Shown here one piece after another: positions 23,006-40,525 of a DNA stretch of 64,000 nucleotides. Position 1 is the stretch's first letter. Each line of letters starts with the position of its first letter. A program made the translations under genes and the position numbers. The stretch spans positions 24,172,786 through 24,236,785 of the forward strand of contig OY754969.1 of the NCBI GenBank assembly GCA_963576475.1. The letters are read 5' to 3'. The DNA is from Molanna angustata. Its lineage: Eukaryota > Arthropoda > Insecta > Trichoptera > Molannidae. A model generated the notes under the pieces. It saw only the letters and a program-made list of their open reading frames with translations, had not been told where the DNA came from and did not search any database.

Positions 23006-23320
23006 GGTACAGGGGCGTGCCTAGAACCTTCTAACTAGGCAAACCCTGAAAGAAAATTGGGAAATTTCGAAAATTTAATGTTTTTTTAGCATCGTTGTTC
23101 AATTGAGTGGTCATGAAAATATTTTAAAATCACATGGTAAAATAATGTTTACATTGTGGCCCTGTCAAGCATCGTTTCTACAAACGGTTCAATTTTTAAT
23201 CTTGTATTATGATTTCAATAAAACAGACAAAAAATATAAGGTCTTGAATTTATTAACATAATATTCATAGGCAGGCTAAGATTTCCGGCTTCTATAAGCA
23301 ATTCCGCTACTGGATAGGTA
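23006..23320. repeat. ~300-bp dispersed repeat, copy 2 (inverted)
   Basis: It starts ACAGGGGCGTGCCTAGAACC and ends with CTATAAGCAATTCCGC. This is the reverse-complement counterpart of 17276-17572 with scattered mismatches and small indels. Confidence 0.75.
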
Positions 23321-24593
23321 TACATACACCATTCACCATATTGATCAATCTAAAATGCTATAATCTTTACCTTCGTATATTTTATTCAATATTGTATTTC
23401 TATACCAAATAAACACCAGCTCACTAATTAAGCATCTAAAATTTTCCAATAAAGTTCGCATGACAAATAGTTGTCCTATAGTACATGAACCACCATGGAT
23501 TCCTCTCGGAGCTTTATGCCAATCTGCATCACAAATGACCCGAGAACGGTCAGTTTATACCTGATGGAAATGCTACCTATTGATGACCAGAGATAGATTT
23601 CGGAGCAGAGCTGGATTGGAAGGGATCGGGGAGAGGATTGCGGGAGGGATGCAATCATCTCTTCGTGCATAATTATCACTGTGCGTACACACTTATGTAT
23701 CAGAGATTCTACTAAATTATATTACAGGTGATAATCATGAATATCGAGTGGAATCGATTAATGTAAACGATAATATTAATGTATGCACATCGCAAATCCA
23801 TTAACATATTGTTACTAAGCCAGCAATATATACTGTTTAGATTCAAGTAAGAAGCATCTCACTTTTTTTCTACCCATAATTCAAAAACAAACTTAGATAT
23901 ATCTAACATCGTGACATTATAACAATTAGGTACTGATTAATTTTATTTTTCCCAACCACCCTCAGCAATATATTTTCTTTTTCTTCTCAACTCATGAATC
24001 TGTCAATATATGTTCGTCTATCATGTATACACACACATGCACACCCACTCTCTCACACACACATAAACACCCACACACTCACACGCTTTCTAGATATCTC
24101 TTTCACATACATACATATTGTTACTCTTATCTCATGCGCCCACCCACACTAATTCAAATTTTTTTATTGTCTTATTTTGATATTAGGTATAGTACGTAAG
24201 AGGTACATGTTATTATTGTATTTTTACCCTTTAAATAATTGTATGCATGTACTGTGTGGTGACCTTTGTAAAATAAAAAAAATAAACAAATAAATTAAAT
24301 GTATTAATGGACGAAGGATAATGTTACTTCGTCTAAATCTATATAAATACTCCAAAAAAATGGAAAATTAAAAACCACTGGCAGAATCGCTTTAAAAATT
24401 ATTAAAAAATCAATAAAATAACGAAAAATGTATTGAGGAATCCATTAAAATTTGTTAGTTTTCTGACACGATTAGACTTTCTGAAACTCACAGCTAAGTG
24501 GCAATTACTTACAATAACTACATACTAACCTAACCAACCTATTCAAACCAAATTTTTGGTAAAAATAGGTTGGTTAGGTTTGTAGGTATGTAT
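23321..24593. other. AT-rich DNA, no recognised gene
   Basis: A CA-rich block at 24030-24110 (ACACACATGCACACCCACTC and similar) is simple-sequence-like. Nothing else was recognised. Confidence 0.4.
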
Positions 24594-25116
24594 TACTTAT
24601 TTACTTATTTATTCAAAGCTTTTTGAGCACATGTGCACAATGGCGGGCTTATTACCAAATGGCAATATCTTCCAACCAACCATATTCATTTGGTGAAAAT
24701 TAGTGTATTTATGATGTGTACTTACATGTTTATGAATGCAAAATATTACAATTAAAAATATAATTACATAATATAAAAATAAAACAATAAAGAAACGAGT
24801 ACAGGAGAGGGGGGACGAGGATAGGATATGTAGACAAATTTAAGTGTTATGTGTAAGGAAATGATTCCTTACACATAACACTGAAAAATGAAGTGTTAAT
24901 GAAACTCGAAGTTGCGATGGGATGTGATTCCAAAGACGAGCTGCTTGTACCTACGGAGAAAGATATGGTGTAAAAGGCAGTATTGTGTACTGGTATAGTG
25001 AGCGTTCTTTCAGTATTTGAACGAAGAGACAACCCTATTCTGAGAGGAAGTGAAATTGATTCCGTGGATAAACTGGAGCATAGCAACTCGCGCGAGCTAG
25101 TTTCATTAATTATCAA
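24594..25116 (-). pseudogene. Non-LTR retrotransposon C-terminus and 3' UTR (GGCGGG family)
   Basis: The minus strand reads RSRFGVPSVRTLKERSLYQY, then AARLWNHIPSQLR (24905-24945), then a Leu/Phe-rich end. This is the same LWN.(I/L)P..LR tail seen in related copies. The 3' UTR with GGTAATAAGCCCGCCATTGT lies at 24630-24665. Frame shifts separate the pieces. Confidence 0.75.
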
Positions 25117-25309
25117 AATGGCGTCATAAATTTTTCAAGAAATAAAAATGTAAGAATTATTTAAATATTATGTTGTAATATTATTGTGTTGAGCTAGTGT
25201 TCGAGTCCGGTAATGAATTTCGGAAACTGGAGTAGTCAGGAAACTAACCATTTTTATTATGGATTCCTTCATACATTTTTCATAATTTTTTTTAAGTGTT
25301 TAGAAACCT

Positions 25310-25425
25310 CTTCTTTTTCTTGTATTGCCATATCAGGTTCCCCCTATCACCTGAGCGTAAGCCTCTCTGTCCCGTGCTTATTCAAAAAGATGTCGGACAT
25401 CCCGCTCTCCAGTCCATTCATGGAT
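25310..25425 (-). pseudogene. Relic of the 13745-14976 non-LTR family
   Basis: The plus strand words CTGAGCGTAAGCCTCTCTGT, CCCGTGCT and CGGACATCCCGCTCTCCAGT parallel the 3' coding end at 13755-13865. Heavily decayed. Confidence 0.45.
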
Positions 25426-25429
25426 ATTT

Positions 25430-27428
25430 TTTTTTTTCATGGATATTTGAAAACAATTATTTATTGATACTTGAACAGCACATTTGAATACCTAACCGCG
25501 GATGTACATTTGCATGAAAGTAATTTTTAGCGGGCAGTTGTTTCCGGAGGCCAAGGAACAACATTTCCTTGCAATGTTTGTAGATGCAACATATTTCCGT
25601 GATGTCGCCATATGCAATGCAGTAGAAATCCTAATATATGCAGAATGCAACGGAACTCATTTCCAAGATAGATAACGTGTCGCAGTATTTCTTTACTAAG
25701 GTCGAGACACGGCGACATCCAGCAAACCTACAAATTTCGCAGTGATAATAAAAATTCGAGTTTGATAAAGAAACGAGGTACGTGACTTCGTTTCGTACAA
25801 AACATTGTATCATATTTTTCTTTATACCGTCTTACAATAAGTTTCTTATTCCAAATACTATCATGAGTTACTTTTAGGTATTGCTTTTATACCTACGCTC
25901 ACATGATTACATTTTCTAAATATTTAAAACAAACACCAATATGTTCTTATTCATGCATACTATCATGACTTTTAAAAGTATCATTCAGAATGGGTGCAAA
26001 TTCGATTCGATAGTAATCATTGCATTATTTTTTTAATATTATCATACATACATTTATAGAACAATAAGCGAGTATAGCAACAAAATATGTTTGGAACATA
26101 TTTACTTCTACATATACTCGTACAAGTACATTAGTTTTGAAATAAAAGTTGCATTGCATTATATATTAATGTTATATACTAAACTAATTTTTGACTTAAA
26201 AGTTGAAATAAACATGAAAAATATAGACCTGATCATGCAAATCTCGCATATCATGGCTTGATACTTTGTCGATATGTTCAGAGAAATAAATTCAAACTAA
26301 ACACTTTTCAAGATTTATTGTTTTACGGCGATCCACTCGTCTACGAGTGATCCTAGACTTTTCAAGATAGTTATGCAAACGTTAGATTATATCTGAAAAT
26401 CTCCTAAAGGACGCAGATTCTGCGTTGTCAGACACCTGTTTAATATTTTCCTAAATACGTGAAAAACATAACATTCACATAACCAGGTAGAATTATGATA
26501 TAAAAAATTATAGGTACATAATTTTACATTCTATTTAATTGAGTTCGAAAAACGCGACTGTCATTCCTGCCACGAGCGATTTCGTTCACATGTAGCATAG
26601 CATTAATTCTTAATTAAGGGATTGTATGGGGATGTTTATTTTCTCAATTAAAAAAAAAACAAGGATGATATTTTAAAAACCTAGTAGTTTTCAAACAATA
26701 TTTTTTTTTATTTAAAGCAAAAATATCAACAATATTCTTTAATTTCTTTCTTTGCAAGAGTACTGAAGTTGTTTTAAAACCACCTACTGACTGTAAATAA
26801 TGTTCTTGGTCCATTAACTCCAATCAATCATGCAAGGTATATACTGTAGGTATCTCCTATAGAAAGGCCTCTTTTACCGGGCCACTAACTTGACACCCTT
26901 CAATAGACTGCTTCTAAGATAATCTTAACTTTTTGACTATGGATTCATTATAACTATCTATGATCTATTTGGGGTAGGTAGGCACTCGAGAAACTTTTTA
27001 ATTAGTTTTTATTTATAGCGTCGAATCGGCCCACCCTATCGTTTTCTCTTGTGCCACCCTTACATTTTTTTTTGTTTTTCTGAAGGCTTAGTTGGATTTT
27101 ATCAAAACTCACTAGATATTAGATACGATTTTATTTAATCAAATAATTCAAAGTTTTGGAATCACTTTAATAATATTATTTCAACACCGTTATTCATCTT
27201 AAAAATAAAATTAAGGCTATATACCTAATGATGAGAGTTAATTTTTTTTCAATTTCGTTGAAATGCGCTATTTTATAGACCGAATGCGAAACGAGCGCTC
27301 TTTACCCACGGCAAACAAATTATAATAACCAAAAAAATTGTATGGAAGAAGAAGCTATAAAATCTGTAATTTCTAATAGCTTATACTGGTGGTTAAAATG
27401 AAGTGAATTGATATTTTTTTGACAAACT
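25430..27428. other. AT-rich DNA with one element relic
   Basis: Positions 26235-26295 (TCTCGCATATCATGGCTTGA, TTGTCGATATGTTCAGAGAA) are a minus-strand relic of the left end of the TCCAACTGTCGA element. Otherwise I recognise nothing. Confidence 0.4.
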
Positions 27429-27515
27429 TTTCAACATCTCAATAGAGACGAAGTAGGAATATTATAGAAGAACCAGGAACTCAAGACACCTACAGGGCTT
27501 GATTCTAACGTTTGA
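27429..27515 (+). repeat. Dispersed TIR-type repeat, copy 3 (partial)
   Basis: CATCTCAATAGAGACGAAGT, AGAAGAACCAGGAACTCAAG and ACCTACAGGGCTT match the family at 1101 and 58644. Confidence 0.75.
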
Positions 27516-29050
27516 CAGTCAAGTTCTGTTATTAAAATGCAATGCAATAGTACATGGTCAATGTTTTGTGCAGTTATCACCAACAGAGTATGCGCAGTTC
27601 ACATGAAGGCTGAAAACCTTAAAATAATCACACTTCAAATGTCAAGACTCTGACTTTTACAAAAAGCATTCTGAAATAAGATTTTTGTTGCGATAACGGG
27701 CTAATAATGCATTTATTATATTCAATGTGCATACCTCAAAACTACAGATCGCATGTTATTATTTTCTTTTATCCTTCTGATTTTACCATTCTTCTATGCT
27801 ATTCTTCCGCCTTCTATTAGGAATGCGTATAGTTGCTACTCGAATCAGACTCCTGGGACACAAACGTCCAGCTGTCGTTCGATCTTTTCGGTGGACTGGC
27901 TAGAGGTCTGCTGCCTGATGCTGTATTTAATTCATAAACTAACAACACGTCAAAATAAGTGTAGGTAAGTACGATTAATAGGGCACTATATTTCATTGCG
28001 ATTGTTTCATAATTGTATTTAATTAGTTAATTGATTTGTTTTGGCGTTGTGTAATCAAAAGTTTCGTTATTAATGTTCTCATTACGGGACCGCAGTTTGA
28101 TATTGCATACATATGTAGGTATACAATCCACGTATCATTTATAGTAACATATTATTTTCCTGCAATAGAATATTATGTATGTAGGTAGAGCAGTTAGTTT
28201 CTTAATACTCGCTAGCGATAAGACGTTAAACTTCCATTACTTAACCTTTAGTTAAAGTCGTTAAAATCGAGTTAATTTTCCTCCGTTCATTTGAACACAT
28301 AATGAACCATAGCTCTCCAAAGTATTTAATTATACCTAAACAGATATTGTTCTATTTCTAGATGAGTACAGTTTTTTTTGTTGATTTGTCAACGGTGATT
28401 TCTTGCTGAAATTCCTCGGTAACCAACCAATAAATTGTACAATACATTAACCGGTCATGCATTAAATGTCAAAGATCTATATCAAAGTGATATCGATAGA
28501 TTGATGTCAGTGAATATCGTAAATTGACCTTGATGATTTATTTGTGAAAAATTTACTTATAAAATAGTGTTTGATAAAATTTTTGGATATTTTCACATAA
28601 ATATGAATGATTTAAGAAGCATAAGCAAGCAACCTTACTTAATGTCATTGGTTATTCTGTCCTAATCTTTACACCGGATAAGAATCGATAAGAAGAGCAT
28701 TTTCTTTTATTTTTATTTAAACAAAACAAATTTTTCAACAAAATTCAATGTTATGGTATACAATTTTTTAAAAAATTGTAATATTTTAATTCATAATTGT
28801 TATTTTTAACACATATTCTGTCGAATGGAATAGTGGTCTCCAGAAACAAGTCTTATATCTTTGGAATGCTTGTTTTGACTCTGTAATTATATCTTGTACA
28901 TTTATTTTTATTTCTTTTATCGCACCATATTTTACAATGATACAAACAATTAGATTACTGCTGGCCCAACTAGGAAATCCTGTTCTAGGGCTAGCAGTCT
29001 ACAATTTTACAGTAACGATGTACTTACGAACTGGGTGAGCATAGTATAGT
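27516..29050. other. AT-rich DNA, no recognised gene
   Basis: A less AT-rich block at 27825-27925 could be an exon but encodes nothing I recognise. Words at 28935-28980 (GCACCATATTTTACAATGAT, GATTACTGCTGGC) recur at 50133-50185, pointing to another retroelement tail family. Confidence 0.4.
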
Positions 29051-29051
29051 A

Positions 29052-29585
29052 TCCAACTGTCGATTCGTCCAAGAGAATTAATTTCTCTTAATGAATCGAC
29101 AGTCAAGCCAAGATACGCGAAGTTTGTATAAAAGAATACAAGGTCTATAATATTTTTTGTTTTTTTTTCGACTTTGATGTTAAACACCAACTTAGAGGCT
29201 TCGCAGCATATATGTTCGAACATGGATTCAATCAGAATTTGGAGTAGAATATTAAAAGTCGTATTAAGGGAGTTATTTAAGAATAATGTAAGAAAAAGTT
29301 GAGATCCCGTAAGCAGTGTTCTCTCAGTACGGGACCTTCTTTTTCCTTACATTATTCTCAAATAACTCTTGTAATACGACCATTAGTGTGTATGTGTGTA
29401 TGTCCTTATAAATTTTGATACGCTTGTTTCACCTTAAACAGAAAATATAGAAAACATTACGTCTACAAAACTATTATACTCAGAATTTCGATTTTTTCTC
29501 AGATTTTATTTCAGGCAGAGGTTATCAAACCATAAAAGCTTGAACGCTGAAAATTTGTATAAATATAAACAAATAAATTAATGTG
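29052..29585 (+). mobile_element. TCCAACTGTCGA element, partial copy with a nested foldback insert
   Basis: The left part (TCCAACTGTCGATTCGTCC, CACCAACTTAGAGGCTTCGC, AGCATATATG) matches 19479-19680. Where the other copies have a (GT)n tract, this one carries a foldback at 29258-29380 whose ~54-bp arms begin GTCGTATTA and end TAATACGAC. The right half of the element is missing. Confidence 0.75.
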
Positions 29586-31404
29586 ATTGATTTCATATAG
29601 TAGAAAAATTCAAATATCACAAAATGATCATTTTTTTTTATTTATGTAATTTATTGTGATTTTATTCTGATCGATGAAAGACTTGAAAATAAAACTTGAT
29701 CACGTTTTACATTAAATATTTTAGTATGTAATTAACCTCTTGGTCTTAAATAAAGTGGTTGCAAGTAAGTTTAGTCGTTTATATAAAATTGAGAAACTTG
29801 TGCTCTGTCGTTCGTAGGCCTTACATACATTATAATGTCTGGTACAATTGTACCACTGAAATATGGTTCGCAATAACAGAAACATTTACTGCGCAAGACA
29901 CCCTGTAGACTGTAAAGAGACATAAATACATGGTTACCTACCCAACTATGAACCAAGGTATGTATTTACATACACCAACATAGAATGACAGTATTTAACC
30001 CATGCATTCTACATAACATCCTTTGTATTATGTATGTAAATCAGCAAATACATTCACCTACCTCCTCAACATATCGCATGCTAAAGCTGTAATAAAAATT
30101 ACCTAAGCGCTCTATTAACAGGTACACAATACATTCTCTGAAGTTAGATTATGAAGAAATATATTTTATGACGCGACAATTTCTTAAGTTATACTTAACA
30201 CAACAGTTATATGTAGTGGTAATTACCAACAAGAGATCTTCTAGAAAATTTCAAAAAATTACCTATTACTAAAAAATTCCATTGTACGCATACATGTAAT
30301 ACGGTACAGGCTATGCCTAGTGATGAGGATATTTATAATATGTAAAAAGTATATATTCCTTAAAGTGGTATTGTCAAATATTGACGAAAAAATAAATTAA
30401 AATAAATAAATTCGAGTATTTCTATAATTAACAAATCATAATTATAAAATATATATTTCTTACTCAAACAGTTCCCAACAACTAATTTCTCTTGTGTCAA
30501 ATAAAATATTTCGACGAAAATTAATGAACAAATTCACCAAAATATTTTTCTACTAGATTTGATTACAATGACCGAACGTTTTCACCGATGTCACTCGGCA
30601 TTATCAAAGTCTAAAATGAAACTAACCAATTCAAACAAAAAAATCATTATACACTAGAATATTTACAGCGTTGACATATTATTTGTTCATTAATTTGAAA
30701 ACGGATTTAACAGAGAAACATTAGAATCATTATTGCTACGAATTTGTACATCATTTTTAGATCGAATTTATCAAAAAACGCTGTCTATACTCTACAACAA
30801 ATAACAATCGTGTAACAGTGTATCTGTCTAATCAATGTTGCAAGAAAAAATGTTTTCATTCAATAGGATAGTTATTTTAATCAAATCATGGTAAGTATAT
30901 ATAATTTAGTAAGGAACTTTAACAATTTTTATTTAGACTTCACTAACTTAATTTTACGCGGGGTTTGTTTATGTACCACAACAAACCGTTTTCGCGAGGA
31001 ATTCCTGAAATTGCAAATGTAGTAATTAGAAAACCGAGTATTTAGTTTTGTCTCAAGTATACCAACACAATGGTATGTACAATTTACATCGTCTGAGGTT
31101 TTTGAATGTGTTGGTGCAAGGCAACTATTAAATACATTAGAAGGGTTTATCTGTAGAATGCGAAAGATTAGGTGCTTAAATGTCCTGTATCAAAACGATT
31201 AACAGAGTAATCAACTTAAAGGTTCACTTGCCTATTTGTATAATCTGACAATCAGAAATTGTAAAATTTTGCGTATTAAAGAATAGACAATTATTTGTTC
31301 AACCAACAAAAAATAAAAAAAATCGATATTGCCTTTAATTTATCGTCAAAATTTTAATGACATGTACATAAATATAAAATTTAGTAATAATATACTTTTA
31401 CGCT
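29586..31404. other. AT-rich DNA with a decayed PLE-like hairpin
   Basis: Positions 30574-30603 on the minus strand read ATGCCGAGTGACATCGGTGA then AAACGTTC. This is the same hairpin-plus-GAAA(A)CGT arrangement as in the Penelope-like terminal repeats. No gene recognised in the rest. Confidence 0.4.
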
Positions 31405-31919
31405 AAATAAACAAGTGGGTTGTGGCCAATGCTATTTACATGTATTCAAAGGGAAAGTCTTCAGCATTTTCTTGAAATGAGTTAATAAATTATTTTTGAT
31501 TTAAATATTTTATAATTCTATGTCATGTTATGTGCCTTTTTAGCAATTTGAAAATCATCAGGGGGCAAGTCTGGTTCGACCGGCGAAATCAAAACCCTAG
31601 TGACTACCCATATCATGGATATAATTATCGTATGGAGTTCTATGACATCTAAAGATATTATAGAACTCGATATAATAATTATATCCATGATATGGGTAAT
31701 CGTGAGGGTTTTGATTTCGCCGATTGAACCAGACTTGCCCCCCTGATATCCTTCAAAATCTAATGGGGTCTAAGCGAGTATTTGATACACAAATTTTCAA
31801 AATTTGAAAAGAATCTAATGCGTACTTACTTAAGTCTATAATCGATAAAAAAGATTAACACTCCGTTTATAGTACGAGGTAATACGTAGCACACAGCACA
31901 TATCACTTCATACCTACAC

Positions 31920-31992
<73 letters not shown>

Positions 31993-32100
31993 ACAAATAC
32001 ATTGTGAACATGATAATCTGCAATGATAAATAACCTTAAAAATTGCGAATTCATAACTCCCTACTATATCCTCTTTGGTAATTGAGGAGTAAAAATGTAA
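31405..32100 (+). mobile_element. Element related to 3060-5548, with (AC)n instead of the minisatellite
   Basis: It starts with AAACAAGTGGGTTGTGGCC (31408-31426). It contains the TCTAAGCGAGTATTTGATAC and ATTTTCAAAATTTGAAAAG block (31770-31812) and ends with a stem-loop region ACTCC..GGAGT (32053-32090). An (AC)n microsatellite (31915-31996) occupies the position of the 87-bp minisatellite in the relative. A foldback MITE (31557-31747) is inserted in it. Confidence 0.6.
31557..31747. mobile_element. ~190-bp foldback MITE, copy 1
   Basis: Arms start GGGGGCAAGTCTGGTTCGAC and end GAACCAGACTTGCCCCCC. Inside, AAATCAAAACCCT and AGGGTTTTGATTT pair, as do ACCCATATCATGGATATAAT and ATTATATCCATGATATGGGT. 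Two further copies at 44979-45152 and 50359-50551 have the same layout. Confidence 0.9.
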
Positions 32101-32985
32101 TAAAGCTGCTTCTAATGAAAAAAAATATTTAGATGTTGAATAATTTGTATGCTTGTTGACATAACCTATAAAAATGTACAATTCCTCATGAGAATTAAAT
32201 TTAAAAAATGTATGATTATAAAAGTTTGTAGGTAGGTACGGTATTACTTTTTACAAAGTAAAAACCCTTTCTACTCAGCTATAGAATGTTAAAAAAACAT
32301 TCTCTAAAACTTACCTAAAAAAATTCGACCCTTAACTCGAGTATCAAAATTTTAAATAATTTAATGTAGTTTGCATAATGATATTAACGTTCTCAAGTAC
32401 CTACTTATTTAAATTGGTAAAGTTTTAATAGGGTACACTGAGTAGGTATCTATATACATTTACGTAACATTACTATATAGGTAGGTACTGTATTTATAAA
32501 GAAAATAGCATGTCAAAATATAATCAATAAGTACTTATTGTATAAAATTAACGTGTATTTATTAAAGACTTGAAAGTTTCAACACGAAAAATCTCAAAAT
32601 TGTGTGAAAATTCTTCACTTCTAAACTTTCGACATGAAGCAAAGAATTACTTTGATTTTAAGAATTACACAAGCGTCAGAACCACCCTAACTGGGTTTTC
32701 GATCCTAAAAAAATAAATTAAGTAAAAAAAATCAAGTAGGTACCTACTTATAAATGCAAAATTTTATTCAATATAACACAAAAAATACATATTCAAACAA
32801 TATCCGAGTATTTTAAATACCTACCTATTTGCCCTTATATTTATCGGAAAACAACTACGTAGAGCCAGGCACGTGAGTGCGCAGGGAGAAAATTTTTGTC
32901 TTTTTATTTGGTTGGTATATGTGCAAACCGCCCCCCTCCACGGCAAAAAGGCTCATTGAGAATGACGGAAACTTTACTTACTAAT
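32101..32985. other. AT-rich DNA, no recognised gene
   Basis: Many GTAGGTAC-type words but nothing codable or repetitive that I could assign. Confidence 0.4.
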
Positions 32986-33170
32986 GTAATCTTAGGTCTC
33001 CCTCATATGTATCCAGATTTCTCTGTCCTGGACCTTCTCCACCAAGTTCCCAGCAACCCTCTATATCATCGGACCATCGCGTAAGTGATCTTCTTCTACT
33101 TCTCTTGTCCACACGTGGTCTTTATGCCAAAATCTTCTTGGTCCATCTACCCTACCGCATGAAAAAACGC
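32986..33170 (-). pseudogene. Non-LTR retrotransposon C-terminal relic
   Basis: The minus strand reads CGRVDGPRRFWHKDHVWTRE, then WSDDIEGLLG-like and LVEKVQDREIWIHMRE across frame changes. This resembles the GRP..RW.D.......W....QDR..W tail. Weak but consistent with the neighbourhood. Confidence 0.45.
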
Positions 33171-33759
33171 TTGTATTTGCCAAGAATAGTTTTATGAATA
33201 TTTCAGATTCAAAGAATATTTAAAAAAAATGATAATAATGCCGAAATGAGAAATCTAGCATCAGTTGAAAACGGTCATAAAAAATAGATTCTGTGGAAAT
33301 ATGCTGTATTCTGTTATATTTGTTAATTTTAAATTGTATTTCCCCTCGATTCACACAAAAACTTAATGGTTATTAAAAGAATATTTAAATGCCTACTAAA
33401 TTAAGAGTAGGTATGTTACTTAAAATATTATGATAAGATATTTTGTTAAGACAAAGTAAAATATAATTTTTTGAAACGCAAATGTTTTATTACAAAATTT
33501 GTATTTTGTTTTTATAAAAAGCAAAAAGTCAGAAATTAATTATTTAAAAGTGTTAATACCAAATTTTATTCGTATGATATATCTAATAATATTATGTTCT
33601 TTGTAGACAAATGATCCCATAGGTGATCAAATAGTTCTTGAGATAAAATTTAATGCACATTTTGGTTTCTAATATGTTTTTGTATAGTTTTGTAAATTCA
33701 TTGTGCGTTACAAAGTTTCTTTCCCTCATTATATCCTAGGTATGTTTTTATTATTTGAA
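33171..33759. other. AT-rich DNA, no recognised gene
   Basis: No repeat or coding signal found. Confidence 0.4.
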
Positions 33760-33905
33760 ATAAAAGAATGAACATTTCCTTGTAACATGTACATATACAT
33801 ACTAATAAATTCCCTAACTAAGCATAAATAGGTGACGGAAATCGTGGTCGTGGAAGGATTCGAACTCGCGACCTCTGGATTACTAAACCAGCGCGCTAAC
33901 CGCTC
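33760..33905 (-). mobile_element. tRNA-derived SINE, family A, copy 3
   Basis: It shares GAATGAACATTTCCTTG, TTCCCTAACTAAGCATAAAT and AGGATTCGAACTCGCGACC with the other copies. The tRNA-like head is at the right end, adjacent to ATTT-rich DNA that leads into a (TA)n tract. Confidence 0.8.
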
Positions 33906-33964
33906 TTATTTATTTATTTGTTTGTTAACTGAAATATTTATTTATTCATTTATTTGTTTTTTGA

Positions 33965-36841
<2,877 letters not shown>

Positions 36842-36886
36842 ATAAAAATATTATAACATATTTCACCCGTGAAAACATCAAATATA

Positions 36887-38712
<1,826 letters not shown>

Positions 38713-38726
38713 TTATTTATTTATTT

Positions 38727-39064
38727 ATATATAAGTTAATTATTTAGTTTAATTTTTATTTATGTACTTACCTATAATTTGTACACTGGCGGGCTTTTTG
38801 CCAAATGTTTATTCCTTCCAACAGACCAAAATAAATGTTTAATATACAATACAATGTTAACGATGGCAAAAAGGTAATGATATCACAAAAAAATATTACA
38901 GAAGAAAAGAATAAAGAAAATGACAAAAAGAATATAATTAAAAAATAAAAACGTATATTTCTATGAAATTCAATTGATACAAAAAACATCAATTCCAATT
39001 TGTACTCTTTACGATGGACATACGACTCAAAGTTGTTTTCTGGTAGTATGAAGATAGGTATCAA
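38727..39064 (-). mobile_element. Non-LTR 3'-UTR fragment (GGCGGG family)
   Basis: TGTACACTGGCGGGCTTTTT, then GCCAAATG and CTTCCAACAGACC match the family 3' UTR in reverse orientation. An open frame of 98 codons on the minus strand has no recognisable domain. Confidence 0.65.
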
Positions 39065-39373
39065 CAGTTAAAAATAAACAAATTTATAGCTTAACTACGG
39101 TGGAAGTCGTACGGTTTTTCTTTCGTGTAACGGTTTCTGGTGTAATTAATGCAATCAAGTGAAGTTGGAGATTTCTTGAAATTGTGTCAATGGAGGTTAT
39201 TTTGGTTACCGGTTGCTAATTAATCAGTCGCCATTTTCTTTAAATGTTCTGAAAAGGGTAATAACGAATGGTGTAGGTGTAATTCTGTTTTCAGATATCT
39301 TACAAATTGTTTGACAATGAATTCATTTATTTAACTAAATGATTAGCTGCATATATTTTTATATAAAAAAAAT
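39065..39373. other. AT-rich DNA, no recognised gene
   Basis: Nothing identified. Confidence 0.4.
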
Positions 39374-39506
39374 AACCAGTGTTTCCTACCCACGGAAGCG
39401 ATATATTAATATTAATATTAAAATAAATTTTCCTCTGCTGGGAATCGAACCCAGGACGCCAGCACAGAAACTAAACGGTTAACCAACTGTGCCACGGCGG
39501 TCGGCT
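39374..39506 (-). mobile_element. tRNA-derived SINE, family B, copy 2
   Basis: GGGAATCGAACCCAGGACGC, AACCAACTGTGCCACGG and CGGTCGGC reproduce the head of the copy at 5749-5855. The outer ACCAGTGTTTCC end is also shared. Confidence 0.8.
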
Positions 39507-40522
39507 ATATATTTAATAACTATATTTTTTATGTTGTTATTAAATAGATAATCATATGAACATACCTACATACATATTCAAAAACAGTTTTTTTTTATTT
39601 AATCAATAATTTAATCAATAATAAAACAGAAATAAGTCACAAATATGGGACAAGGCTGGCGATGGAGCGTGCCCTGCAGGTACCTAAGACAAACAACGTG
39701 TATGGAGATGAGATCGTACCAGGAAACATCTTGTACCGCATATTATTAACGCGTTGCCGATTAAAATAAGAAATATTTTAAATTCTGACGAAACGAAAAT
39801 AGTAACTATAAAAAATACTCTTAAACATCTGTATCTAAAATCAAGCGTTCGTTAGACTTTGAATTATTATTGTTGATTAATTATAGGTAGGTATAATGTA
39901 TATTATGTGTAAGGTTTATTTCAATTTTTTTCTTTCAAATTTTTGTTGAGTCTCTGTTTCTTCAATATTTGAGATAAGTTTATTGAAATAATTATATGTG
40001 AATTTATAATATTATGTGAAAAAGAGAATCTGCTCTGCCAAAAAACTGCTTTGCAGTTTGGCGGGAAAATAAAAATGTATTACTTTTTATTAAAAAATAA
40101 ATATCTTAAAAAAAAAAAATTCTCTTAAATATTAAATTGATTACAAATATAACTAATAATATTTTTATAAATAAATTAACTTACATAAAATAACTTTGTA
40201 TAAACCACGAATTTAAGTATTTACTGTCTAAAGTTTTCGACGCTAACGGCTTCTTCCTCCGGACAAACTTATACCACAAAGTAGTAGCAACATCATATGA
40301 AGATAATTTTTTTTTATTGATGCGTTACATTTCTGCATATATTAAAGAATTTGACCAATGAAAATCAAATGATAGCTATTTATGTTTAAGAAAACTCTAA
40401 ATTACATCGAAAAAGACAGAACCATTTTGATGTTTTTTCTAGTGAACCTGACAAAACTAGAAGAAAATTCAAAATCTACATGCCAACGAAAAATACAACT
40501 GCAACACATAAATTACTGTCAT
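39507..40522. other. AT-rich DNA, no recognised gene
   Basis: A short open stretch at 39640-39765 reads TRLAMERALQVPKTNNVYGD and onward, less AT-biased than its surroundings. I cannot assign it. Confidence 0.35.
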
Positions 40523-40525
40523 TTA

